From Terebella lapidaria (taxonomy: Eukaryota > Annelida > Polychaeta > Terebellida > Terebellidae), in assembly GCA_949152475.1 (NCBI GenBank), contig OX424568.1:4377667-4441666 (forward strand): a DNA stretch of 64,000 nucleotides. The letters run 5' to 3'. Positions 1 through 10,427 of the stretch are shown here, in pieces. The translations under genes were made by a program, and so were the position numbers. The first letter of the stretch is position 1; every line of letters starts with the position of its first letter. Under the pieces are notes generated by a model. It made no database searches, was not told where the DNA came from, and worked only from the letters and a program-made list of their open reading frames with translations.

Positions 1-792
1 TATGGTAACAAGCCCGACCAGCCTCGAGATGTAATCGCGAGATTCTCTAAGCACAGTTCAAAGAAGGCTGTACTCCACGCCGGCAAGGAACTGAAAGGTC
101 GAGTTGAGCCAATCTACGTTAACGAGCAGTTTCCGAAAGAAATCATGCAAAGGAGAAACACCCTGCGCCCAATCCTGAAACGAGCAAAATCCCTGAAAAA
201 GCAGGCCACCCTCGTGCAGGATACCTTCTTGATAGATGGCAAACGCTTCACGATCGACAACGTCCGTAGCATTCCCTTCGATATATCTGATATCGGGACC
301 AAAACCACTGACGGCCACATCCTGTTCGGAGGTCGGTTATCTCCCTTCAGCAATTTTTATACCCGACCTGGTCTCATGACAACAGCGGATGGTATCTTCA
401 ACTCCAGTGAGCAACGCTTCCAGTTCACCAAAGCAACCGACGCTGGCGACGACTCAGCCGCTGTAGCAATAATGCTGGAGACTGATCCTCTATCCATCAA
501 GCGACTGGGAGACGCTGTTACCCCATCAAAAGACTGGGACAAGCGTGCTCCGGCGGTCCTGAAGGACTGTGTCGTAGCGAAATTCTCACAAAACGAGGAT
601 CTCAACAGCATGCTGCGAGCGGCCGGCTCCCGTTCCTTCGCCGAGTGCACGCGAGACAGGCGCTGGGGCATCGGTCTGACCATCACCGACGAGGATGCTG
701 ACAAGGAGGACAAGTGGCACGGGAAAAACGAAATGGGGAGTATACTGAACAGTGTTAGAGACGAACTGGCTTCAGTGAATGGGACAAACTAA
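1..792 (+). CDS. L1-ORF1-like RNA-binding domain fused to NADAR domain (5' partial)
   Basis: The frame is open from the first base of the window to TAA at 790-792 (263 residues), so the true start lies upstream; the ATG at 145 is internal. Residues 1-90 (PRDVIARFSKHSSKKAVL, then a KG-rich stretch and a basic RRNTLRP segment) resemble the RRM and C-terminal domain of L1-type ORF1 proteins, which bind RNA. Residues about 108-258 match the NADAR (YbiA/DUF1768) fold: GGRLSPFSNFY, SSEQRFQFTKA, RRWGIG and WHGKNEMG hit the conserved core. Known NADAR enzymes are N-glycosidases acting on ADP-ribose-linked or riboflavin-pathway substrates; some remove ADP-ribose from guanine in nucleic acid. The frame is undamaged, unlike most coding sequence here. 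Inference: an ORF1-type retroelement protein carrying a NADAR domain, or a host gene built from one. The joining of the two domains is seen directly; its function is not. Confidence 0.75.
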   Translation, partial: YGNKPDQPRDVIARFSKHSSKKAVLHAGKELKGRVEPIYVNEQFPKEIMQRRNTLRPILKRAKSLKKQATLVQDTFLIDGKRFTIDNVRSIPFDISDIGTKTTDGHILFGGRLSPFSNFYTRPGLMTTADGIFNSSEQRFQFTKATDAGDDSAAVAIMLETDPLSIKRLGDAVTPSKDWDKRAPAVLKDCVVAKFSQNEDLNSMLRAAGSRSFAECTRDRRWGIGLTITDEDADKEDKWHGKNEMGSILNSVRDELASVNGTN

Positions 793-1672
793 CTTGGATC
801 TAACATGAACTGACCAAACCGACGAAATCTAGTATGTAAATTTGTGTAAATACCAGTAAGCTATACATGTAGATCTATCTCAGATGTGTTTAATGTGTTT
901 AATGCACCATATTGTATATGTTAACTTCCATGGGCACCGTAGAGTCTACTGCAATCCTATTGCAAACTCCAACGCAGTCGTGATCTCTCTGACTATAGAA
1001 TGTTCACACAATATTATCTGAAAGTATATTTCCTAAAGAATTGTCAATGAATCAATATATACACATGCTTATTTTTTGCATAAAAGCACATACATATATC
1101 GCCATGCTACCATGATACTGCCAAGGTTATGTGACTGCGGGTGACTGTTCTCATATATATTTTAGTGATGTTTTTCACTATATACATGTAAATATATATG
1201 ACACACAACTCCATACGAAGATGCACCTGTTGGTTACTGTGATCACTCGTGATGAATCTGTACTGAAATTAATTTGTTGCGAGATCAGCTGGTATATGTT
1301 TTCATGTCATGGCTCGGTGGCGCTGACCCAGTGACTCGACCCAGCACGGCGTTTAATCCAGTCGAGTGTTTATTTACATGTTCCAGTATGCCTAATTGGC
1401 CATGACGGAAGGTCTAGACATCCAGTACTTCTGGGCCAATTACTATGTACTCGTGGACCTTATTGGGGTCATAAATGAATAGGTTAGTGGGTCAGTGCGG
1501 TCGGTTGCAATGTAATATATTGATTGCACTAAAATTGGCTGGCTCGTTGTATTGTACACCCTTCAGGTCAGACACAACACAACAAAACACAACGTTATTT
1601 CTGTAGATGAGTGCGGGGTTGTTCCCACCTTACCAATCACATGTACATGATACATTTCTGACATGAAATGAT

Positions 1673-1874
1673 AACACCACAATAACTTACCTGTCCCGTG
1701 TGGCTTACAGGGTTTGTTCCCAACCGACTGTACCCACGGAACAGTACACACACACATTCAACACAAAGCACATTATAGACATAACACAATAACACCACAA
1801 TAACTTACCTGTCCCGTGTGGCTTACAGGGTTTGTTCCCAACCGACTGTACCCACGGAACAGTACACACACACA
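1673..1874. repeat. 118-bp tandem duplication
   Basis: The segment beginning AACACCACAATAACTTACC at 1673 recurs at 1791 almost unchanged for about 84 bases. Both copies run into CA repeats. The near identity suggests a recent duplication, perhaps promoted by the CA tract. Confidence 0.85.
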
Positions 1875-1875
1875 C

Positions 1876-1928
<53 letters not shown>
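1861..1928. repeat. (CA)n microsatellite
   Basis: About 34 CA dinucleotides with one interruption near 1876. Apparent His-Thr reading frames across it are artefacts. Confidence 0.95.
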
Positions 1929-1931
<3 letters not shown>

Positions 1932-2723
1932 CATATATATGGTGATTGGAGTGAGGCTGAACTCGTGTCTAATCCATGTGTCTGTAAAACTTATTCTGTG
2001 GCATATATTATTTATATTATGTTTTGAGCATTAATTGTATAATGTTAATATTTGTATGCAGGACATTACTTCATGCTCAATATACCGATTACATGTAGTA
2101 TAGATTCGTTATGCGATGCTGATCGTGTCATATTTCCATATGTAATAATTTTGTTGTTGTTGATGATGATGCTATATGGTTTGCTTGTTTGTTTGCTTGA
2201 ACTTATATTTTTTTCAAGGCAAGATGTCTAACTAAAGTATTGTACAATTTAAAATTGACTGTGCTCTTATTAAGACAGAAATCCTTTCATTAAGCTATGT
2301 CCTCTGCTGCCTATTTGTTATATTGCGTTCATAATGTCGATGTAGTGTTTTCTGAGTTTGCACTGGCATTCGTCAAGATAATGATGTATGAAAGTGATAT
2401 ATGAACACATGTAATCATCTCTAAATCCATTTTATCTTATTTAGTACCAATTAATTTATGACTGTATGGGAGGGGGGCAGGAGGTGCTTCCAATGTTATC
2501 CACCACATGAAATTTCTTGGACACCAGGAAATAAGTAGGGTTGGGGTACTCACAACCATTCTGATTTGATCGTGCTTGAATATGTCTTATGTTTTATGTC
2601 ACATTGTTGTTATTACTAAACTATGTTATGTTCCATTGAGTTACCTTGCAGAAACGTGTGTGACGTCCGGTGGGTGGGGTATTGGTGAAGGCCTGATAGA
2701 TGTTATGATGTACCACAATCATA

Positions 2724-5700
2724 ATGGCCAGTCAGGCATATGACCATTTACGGACAGGTGCCGAATACGACTTGAAATCATTACTTGACCATGTTGATGA
2801 GCAAGGTGAGGAATCATGTACTGTTAACACCCTTGCAGCTTGCAGTTACTATATGCCTGAAGATTATATTCGCGACGTTGTTAGCAATGACTCGTACATA
2901 TCATTTTTTCATTTAAACTGCCGCGGACTCTCAAGTAATTGGGAGAGTTTCAAAGAACTGATAGCAAATCTGCATTCTGATTGTTTCTCATTTGACTATA
3001 TAGGGATAAGCGAAATATATCAATCAGCTGAGTTGAGGCGCCTCGGGTTACCAGGATACCAGGATCTGATCATGAAATGCCGCCCGAATAGTCCAAAGGG
3101 AGGTATTGGTCTATACGTTAAGGACAATATCAATTATAAAATTCGTGATGATTTAAGCATCTTTATACCCCATGTTATTGAAAGCCTATTTATTGAAGTA
3201 CACCATGAAAAGACCAAAAATTGCATTATTGGAGTAATATATAGACCCAATAGCGAACCAAAGGCAGACATTGATATATTTTCATCTAACATTGATGATA
3301 TTTCGAATATTGTTAATCGAGAGAATAAAAAACTTGTTATGATGGGCGACATGAATATAGATCTATTGAAATTTGAGACACATAAAAAAACCAACGACTA
3401 CCTGGACAACTTATTCACACAAGGCCTACTCCCAAAGATCACTAAGCCCACAAGAGTCACTGCAACATCGGCAACTTTAATTGATCACATCTATACCAAT
3501 AATCTGAATACCACAAGCAAAGCAGGTATAATAATAACAGACGTCGCTGACCACTTCGGAATCTTTTATCTAGAACCTCTAAAAGTCACAAACACGCCAA
3601 CGATCACAAAACAAATCAGAATATTCTCAGAATCTAACCTAAACAAGTTCAAACAATCTCTTGCTGATACCGACTTCCAAGATTCACTAGATGAACCGTG
3701 CCCCAACATATCATACCGTTATTTCATGGATAAATTTACAGAATCATTTGATAACTCATTCCCACTCAGGACTGTCAGCACTAAATCGAAATTTACGAAA
3801 AGAGATCCATGGATAACGAGTGGTCTAATAGTGTCATCTGAACGCAAAACTAAACTTTACGTAAAGAAAATTAAAAAACCTACCCAAGCGAATATAGAGA
3901 ATTATAAGTTATACAACACGTTATACAAGAAAATACGACGAATAATGAAGTCCATATACTTCGAAAATATACTTGAAGGAAATAAGTACGATATAAAAAG
4001 AACTTGGTCAATACTGCGAACAGCCATCAATAAAACTAATAGTAAATCTGGTCTCCCTAATTATATGACCATCAATGATCAATGCGTAACAGATAAAAAA
4101 TCTATCGCCAATGCATTTAATGCTTTTTATGTCAACATAGGTATCGAAACCTCTAACAATGTCCCTAAAACAAATGTAAATTTCATGCAATATATGCCAA
4201 CTCCCCATCAAAACACTATGTTTATCACCCCTGTGGACACCATAGATGTCGAAAATACAGCGCGGAATATGAAGCCAAAAACTAGCGCGGGGCATGACAA
4301 TGTATCCACAAAAATATTAAAATTTTCAATCTCAACAATAATAGGACCCATTACGCACATAATAAATCGATCATTGGTGACCGGGGTTGTCCCTACAGAA
4401 ATGAAAATTGCAAAAGTTATTCCTATACATAAGGCATCAGACAAAAACTTATTGAAAAACTACAGACCGATTAGTTTATTACCAGCTTTCTCAAAACTAC
4501 TAGAAAAAATAATGTGCAAAAAACTTCTCAGTTTCCTGGAACGCAATAACATCTTATATAAATACCAATTCGGCTTCCGACCTAGGCACTCTACAATCCA
4601 CCCTATTATACACCTACTAAATCATTGTGCCAAAGCAACACAACTTGACAATCCTGAATATACACTAGCTGTTTTCTGTGACCTGTCAAAAGCATTTGAC
4701 GTCATTGATCATGAAATACTGATGAAAAAATTATAAATATATGGAATTCGCGGGGTGGCCAATGACTGGTTTCGCAGTTATTTAACAAATCGAACTCAAT
4801 ATGTCAATTACGATGATGCAAATTCTGATCTCGCCGACATACGCTGTGGTGTCCCCCAGGGGTCTATCCTAGGGCCTATCTTGTATCTTATTTATGTGAA
4901 TGACATAGGCAAATCATCTAATGCAAACATTTTGTCCTTTGCCGATGACACGACACTGTTTTCCTCCCACCGAGACCTATTTACCCTGCACTCAACAATA
5001 AACGGTGAATTAAATGGCCTATACCAATGGTTCTGCTCTAATAAACTCTCACTCAATGCCAATAAAACCAAATATATCGTAATTCGTCCAAAGCAAATGA
5101 AGGGGAACATGAGTGAACATGCAATATCAATCGGTAATACTGTATTGAACCGTATAGGAAACGACTGCGAGGAAAAATCGGCTAAATTCCTGGGTATTTA
5201 TATCGACGAATTTTTATCTTGGCAACAACATATATTGAATATTAATAAGAAAATATCGCGCGCATTGTTTGCAATCAATCAAGCAAAACATGTCCTTCCT
5301 CGAAATTGTCTCCAAACACTTTATTTCTCATTAGTGCATTCACACCTGTCGTACGGCCTACTTGCATGGGGCAATGCGCCCAGATCATATTTCTCACGTA
5401 CAGAGATACTTCAAAAACGGGCAATCAGGATCATAACTAAATCAAAATACAACAGTCACACCGATCCACTGTTCAAACGTAATTGTATTCTAAAAGTATC
5501 TGATTTATATGAATATCAGATTGTATTATTCGTGTTTGATCAAATATCGGGCCATCTCCCGGAGTCATTTTCTACAATGTTCAACCTTAACCGAAATATT
5601 CAGAACACTTATACTACGAGACAATCCGAATTGATGTATATACCAGTAACAAATAGGCAATTTTCACGCAATCTTCCAGTATTTCACTTCCCCGTTATAT

Positions 5701-5846
5701 GGAACAAATGGGCAGTCCATTTAAGTAGTAGATCTATAGAACGTAAACCGGCCGTGAAGAAAACATTGAAATCAATAATAATAAACACATATCTGGCACA
5801 GGTTACGTGTTCAAGATCCGGGTGTCCTGATTGCTCGCGGCGCTGA
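2724..5846 (+). pseudogene. LINE ORF2 (APE endonuclease + reverse transcriptase), one in-frame stop
   Basis: A single frame of 1,041 codons runs from ATG 2724 (in-frame TGA upstream at 2706) to TGA at 5844-5846. It is broken only by TAA at 4734-4736, just after SKAFDVIDHEILMKKL. Residues about 58-285 form an APE-type endonuclease, with FHLNCRGL, GDMNIDLL, LIDHIYTN and DVADHFGIF. Reverse transcriptase motifs follow: AKVIPIHK near residue 560, NYRPISLLP, GFRPRHST near 616, DLSKAFD near 652, GVPQGSILGP near 709 and the catalytic FADDT near 739. The C-terminus ends with a Cys cluster (CSRSGCPDCS). This order is typical of CR1/Jockey-group LINEs, which insert by target-primed reverse transcription. 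With one stop in over 3 kb, the copy is young. The exact clade is uncertain. Confidence 0.93.
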
Positions 5847-5950
5847 GCATACAAACTCCACTGCTGGGCATATAGAGTATCTATCCTCTTGATACCGCTC
5901 ACTCAATGATGAAAGCTATTGCTGCTTATCAACTCACAGCTCTGGTCAGT

Positions 5951-7791
5951 TTTTAGGTTACCGGACCTATGGTCCGATAACCTATTGGCATGGCGTTGCG
6001 TCCGTCGTCCGTCGTCGTCCGTCGTCGTCCGTCGTCGTCGTCGTCCACATTTTTATCTTTTTTGTTTACGGGCGAATTCTTCTGAAATTTTGCACAAAAA
6101 TACTTAAAAATATTTCAAGAAGGAGGTATTTTTTAGTTTTTTGATTTTCGCATTTGTTTCAAAATGGCGGCCGTTTTCGACGAAAAATGCCTGATTTTGG
6201 ACTTTGGTGGCCATTTTCTCAAAATCTGTTCAGTAACTTTTTTTCTTTTTGATACATAACACTCCTGATATGTACTCCTATGATGACTATAAATTTTGTT
6301 GCGCTTGAATCGCTCGAAGTGGACCATTTTGGCCCAAACTCGGCCCAAATGGGACTTTCCCATGTTAAATTCTCCTATGCTTTATAATGGGATATATTAT
6401 GCCTAATATCTCACTTAATATTGAGATTAGAGACTAGGAATCAATTGTGGACATATAGGAAATGATATATGCTGAATATTCTCGTGACCTTGAATTTGAC
6501 CTCTGACCTCAATTTCAAGGTCAGAGCACAAAATGGCTGATATCTCGCTTATTATCGACTCTACAGCTTAGGAATCAATTGTGGACATATAGGAAATGAT
6601 ATATGCTGAATATTCTGATGACCTTGAATTTGACCTTTGATCCCATTTTCAAGGTCATAGGACAAAATGACTAATATCTCGCTTGTTATCGACTTTACAG
6701 CTTAGGAATCAGTTATCAACATATAGGAAATGATATATGCAGATTATTGTCATGACCTTGAATTTGACCTTTGACCTCATTTTCAAGGTCACAGGACAAA
6801 ATGGCTAATATATCACTTATTATCGACTCTGCAGCTTAGGAATCAATTGTGGACATATAGGAAATGATATATGCTGAATATTCTGATGACCTTGAATTTG
6901 ACCTTTGACCCCATTTTCAAGGTCATAGGGCAAAATGACTAATATCTCGCTTGTTATCGACTTTACAGCTTAGGAATCAGTTATCAACATATAGGAAATG
7001 ATATATGCAGATTATTGTCATGACCTTGAATTTGACCTTTGACTTCATTTTCAAGGTCACAGGACAAAATGGCTAATATCTCACTTATTATCGACTCTAC
7101 AGCTTAGGAATCAATTGTGGACATATAGGAAATGATATATGCTGAATATTCTGATGACCTTGAATTTAACCTTTGACGGCATTTTCAAGGTCATAGGACA
7201 AAATGGCTAATATCTCGCTTGTTATCGACTTCACAGCTTAGGAATCAGTTATGAACATATAGGAAATGATATATGCAGATTATTGTCATGACCTTGAATT
7301 TGACCTTTCACCTCATTTTTAAGGTCACAGGACAAAATGGCTAATATCTCACTTATTATCGATTTTACAGCTTAGGAATCAATTGTGGACATGTAGGAAA
7401 TGATATATGCTGAATATTCTCGGACCTTGAATTTGACCTCTGACCTCATTCTCAAGGTCCAAGGACAAACTGGCTCATATCTTGCTCCTCTATTGACTGT
7501 ATGGCTTGGGAATCAATTGTGGACATGATATAGAAAATGATATACACTGAATATTTTGATGACCTTGAATTTGACCTTTGCCCCTTCATTTTCAAGGCCA
7601 CAGCACAAAATTGCTAATATCTCGCTGATTATTGAATTTACAGCTTAGCAATCAACTGTCGACATGATATATGCTTAATGTTATATATGCTGAATATTCT
7701 CTTGACCTTGAATTCAACCAGTGACCTGGCTAACATCTAAAATATTAAACATTGTCCGGTAACCTATCTTTGGCCCTTGGCCTAATTTTTT
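5951..7791 (+). mobile_element. H element copy A (HINE/Helentron-like, non-autonomous)
   Basis: Starts in TTTTT then AGGTTACCGGACC, whose first 27 bases fold on themselves (GGTTACCGGACC with GGTCCGATAACC). A GTCGTC-rich stretch and a conserved non-coding head follow (TGAAATTTTGCAC, CAAAATGGCGGCCG), then eight to nine 134-bp units. It ends with GTCCGGTAACC, the inverse of the start, and a small hairpin (TTGGCCCTTGGCCTAA) followed by T-runs. Asymmetric subterminal inverted repeats, a tandem core, a 3' hairpin and T-rich insertion sites match HINE/DINE-1 elements. No replicase or transposase is encoded. The class assignment is an inference. Confidence 0.7.
6425..7480. repeat. 134-bp tandem array with 268-bp higher-order period
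   Basis: The word GGAATCAATTGTGG or its variant GGAATCAGTTAT recurs with its TC at 6441, 6575, 6709, 6843, 6977, 7111, 7245 and 7379, an exact 134-bp step. From 6575 onward the two variants alternate (TGTGGACATATAGG with GCTGAATATTC; TATCAACATATAGG with GCAGATTATTG), giving 268-bp dimers. Each unit holds TGACCTTGAATTTGACC, TTTGACCTTTGACCTCA and TTTTCAAGGTCA, that is, clustered nuclear-receptor half-sites. Confidence 0.95.
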
Positions 7792-8097
7792 AATAATGCA
7801 CGGGATATTGGTTTTCCTCCATATTTCAGTGTGGATATACAGAACTATTCTTTTTTCAAAATCCTTTTCTACACATTGTATATGAGCAACTACATATCAG
7901 TATCGAATTCCCTAATACCACTCACTCATGAGTGGAAATATTCACTACAAGAACTCGTTTCGGCGACCTGTCCGTCCGGCCGATCTGTACCTTATAGTAT
8001 TTTTACGATCATGAAATTATTTTGACAATGGCCTCCTCCCATCGTCATCCCGCCGGGCGCACACGCAAACTGCATGATTTATCAAGGCATATTTTCC
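7792..8097 (+). other. Spacer between H copies, possibly LINE 3' UTR
   Basis: About 300 bases unlike the H elements. It contains TACCACTCACTCATG, resembling TACCGCTCACTCAATG at 5893-5908 just after the LINE ORF, which suggests it belongs to the LINE 3' UTR or a partial duplicate of it. No coding potential. Confidence 0.4.
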
Positions 8098-9651
8098 TTT
8101 TTAGGTTACCGGACCTATGGTCCGATAACCTATTGGCATGGCGTTGCGTCCGTCGTCTGTCGTCCGTCGTCGTCCACATTTTTATCTTTTTTGTTTATGA
8201 GCGAATTCTTCTGAAATTTTGCACAAAAATACTTAAAAATAATTCAGGAAGGAGGTATTTTTTAGTTTTTTGATTTTCGCATTTTTTTCAAAATGGCGGC
8301 CGTTTTCGACGAAAAATGCCAGATTTTGGACTTTGGTGGCCATTTTCTCAAAATCTGTTCAGTAACTTTTTTTCTTTTTGATACATAACACTCCTCATAT
8401 GTACTTCTATGATGTCTACAAATTTCATTGCGCTTGAATCGCTCGAAGTGGGCCATTTTGGCCCAAACTCGGCCCAAATGGGACTTTCCCATGTTAAATT
8501 CTCCTATGCTTTATAATGGGACACATTATGCCTAATATCTCACTTAATATTGAGATTAGAGACTAGGAATCAATTGTGGACATATAGGAAATGATATATG
8601 CTGAATATCCTCGTGACCTTGAATTTGACCTCTGACCTCAATTCAAGGTCAGAGCTTAAAATGGCTGATATCTCGCTTATTATCGACTCTACCGCTTAGG
8701 AATCAATTGTGGACATATAGGAAATGATATATGCTGAATATTTTGATGACCTTGAATTTGACCTTTGACCCCATTTTCAAGGTCATAGGACAAAATGGCT
8801 AATATCTCGCTTGTTATCGACTTTACAGCTTAGGAATCAGTTATGAACATATAGGAAATGATATATGCAGATTATTGTCATGACCTTGAATTTGACCTTT
8901 GACCTCATTTTCAAGGTCACAGGACAAAATGGCTAATATCTCACTTATTATCGACTCTACAGCTTAGGAATCAATTGTGGACATATAGGAAATGATATAT
9001 GCTGAATATTCTGATGACCTTGAATTTGACATTTGACCGCATTTTCAAGGTCATAGGACAAAATGGCTAATATCTCGCTTGTTATCGACTTTACAGCTTA
9101 GGAATCAGTTATGAACATATAGGAAATGATATATGCAGATTATTGTCATGACCTTGAATTTGACCTGTGACTTCATTTTCAAGGTCACAGGACAAAATGT
9201 CTAATATCTCACTTATTATCGATTTTACAGCTTAGGAATCAATTGTGGACATGTAGGAAATGATATATGCTGAATATTCTCGGACCTTGAATTTGACCTC
9301 TGACCTCATTCTCAAGGTCCAAGGACAAACTGACTCATATCTTGCTCCTCTATTGACTGTATGGCTTGGGAATCAATTGAGGACATGATATAGAAAATGA
9401 TATACACTGAATATTTTGATGACCTTGAATTTGACCTTTGCCCCTTCATTTTCAAGGCCACAGCACAAAATTGCTAATATCTCGCTGATTATTGAATTTA
9501 CAGCTTAGCAATCAACTGTGGACATGATATATGCTTAATGTTATATATGCTGAATATTCTCTTGACCTTGAATTCAACCAGTGTGACCCGGCTAACATCT
9601 AAAATATTAAACATTGTCCGGTAACCTATCTTCGGCCCTTGGCCTAATTTT
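8098..9651 (+). mobile_element. H element copy B
   Basis: Same head, core and tail as copy A in the same orientation, with about two fewer 134-bp units (array about 8555-9300). The non-array parts are nearly identical to copy A, including the unusual last units (CTGTATGGCTTGGGAATCA). Copy B therefore probably arose by local tandem duplication rather than independent insertion. Confidence 0.75.
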
Positions 9652-9857
9652 TCTCAGGGGCCAGTGGGAAGACAGTAATATATTACTACACTGGTCCCAC
9701 GATTCACATACTAATTCGTAATCTAATCCCTATCTGTAAGGCCATCTGACCTAATGATTTTCGATGTCTATCTATATATCTGATGTCTTTAATTCTTGAT
9801 ATGTATTATAATGTGAATTGTGAATAAACTATCACTATCACATCACTATCACCAATT
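9652..9857 (+). other. Probable LINE distal 3' UTR and tail
   Basis: Contains a palindrome AGTAATATATTACT between CCAGTG and CACTGG arms, a Thr-free AT-rich run, GTGAATAAACT and a terminal imperfect repeat of ATCACTATC. The tail resembles the short-repeat 3' ends of CR1-group LINEs. Confidence 0.5.
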
Positions 9858-10183
9858 CCACCATAGAGTATGGGATATAGTTCTGTATTTATTGACAATA
9901 TACAGATTCCCTAGCTTCCCTAGTGTATTCACAATTATGTTCACCGATTCTGAACACCGATATAAATGAACCCACCGAGTCCAATCATACGTTGAAGTAA
10001 TATGGTTTTGCACATATAAACAACCAAAAGTACACCAATATCAATAGTGCAGTAGTACTAGAACATCGCCTTTCGATTTTAAGGTGTTTTATTATGTTTC
10101 TGTTTCACCTTAAGTGTTTTTTGGCCGGGGCATGATTTATTGGAAGGGACAATATTGATATTTAATCAATCTATTAATCTATC

Positions 10184-10425
10184 AAGATATTAAGAATCAA
10201 TCTAATACCACCAATAGTCAGATTTTGATGATGCCAATAACAAACGTAATACACAACATATTGCAATAGAAACAAAGCCCGACCAAATAGTTTATACAAA
10301 GACACACTGGCGTCATCAGGGGCAGACAGTGTAGTAGTTTCTACTGTACACATGATGGAATTAGTATACAACTGCCCAACAACCTATGAAAATAATTTAG
10401 AAATCTGAAACAAACCCCATGTAAT
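10184..10425 (+). repeat. Dispersed repeat R2, copy 1
   Basis: A family recognised by CAGATTTTGATGATGCC, AAACAAAGCCCGACCAAAT and GACACACTGGCGTCATCAGG. This copy extends through ACAACTGCCCAACAACCTA. It recurs at 13728, 54015, 54428 and 62139, and partly at 34630 and 51715. Non-coding; class unknown. Confidence 0.8.
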
Positions 10426-10427
10426 AG

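Larger units (their letters stand above)
793..2705. other. Non-coding stretch between the NADAR gene and the LINE
   Basis: AT-rich sequence with many ATG- and TATA-like words but no supportable gene. It may contain the 3' UTR of the NADAR gene. It holds a short tandem duplication and a CA microsatellite, listed separately. No ORF1 for the downstream LINE is visible here. Confidence 0.6.
2724..9849 (+). mobile_element. APE-type LINE, 3' region interrupted by two H elements
   Basis: The coding part ends at 5846. About 100 bases of 3' UTR follow, then H copy A. After H copy B, 9652-9849 looks like the LINE's distal 3' UTR, ending in an imperfect short repeat (ATCACTATCAC near 9829-9852), the usual tail of such LINEs. 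The intervening 7792-8097 may also be LINE 3' UTR. The 5' limit is not resolved. The LINE therefore appears to have been invaded after insertion; joining these pieces into one element is an inference. Confidence 0.6.

Noticed and set aside
1816-2034. His/Thr-rich proteins
   Set aside because: Produced by the CA microsatellite in two frames; no gene signals.
6425-7480. CRISPR array
   Set aside because: The 134-bp units are contiguous with no unique spacers, and the DNA is eukaryotic.
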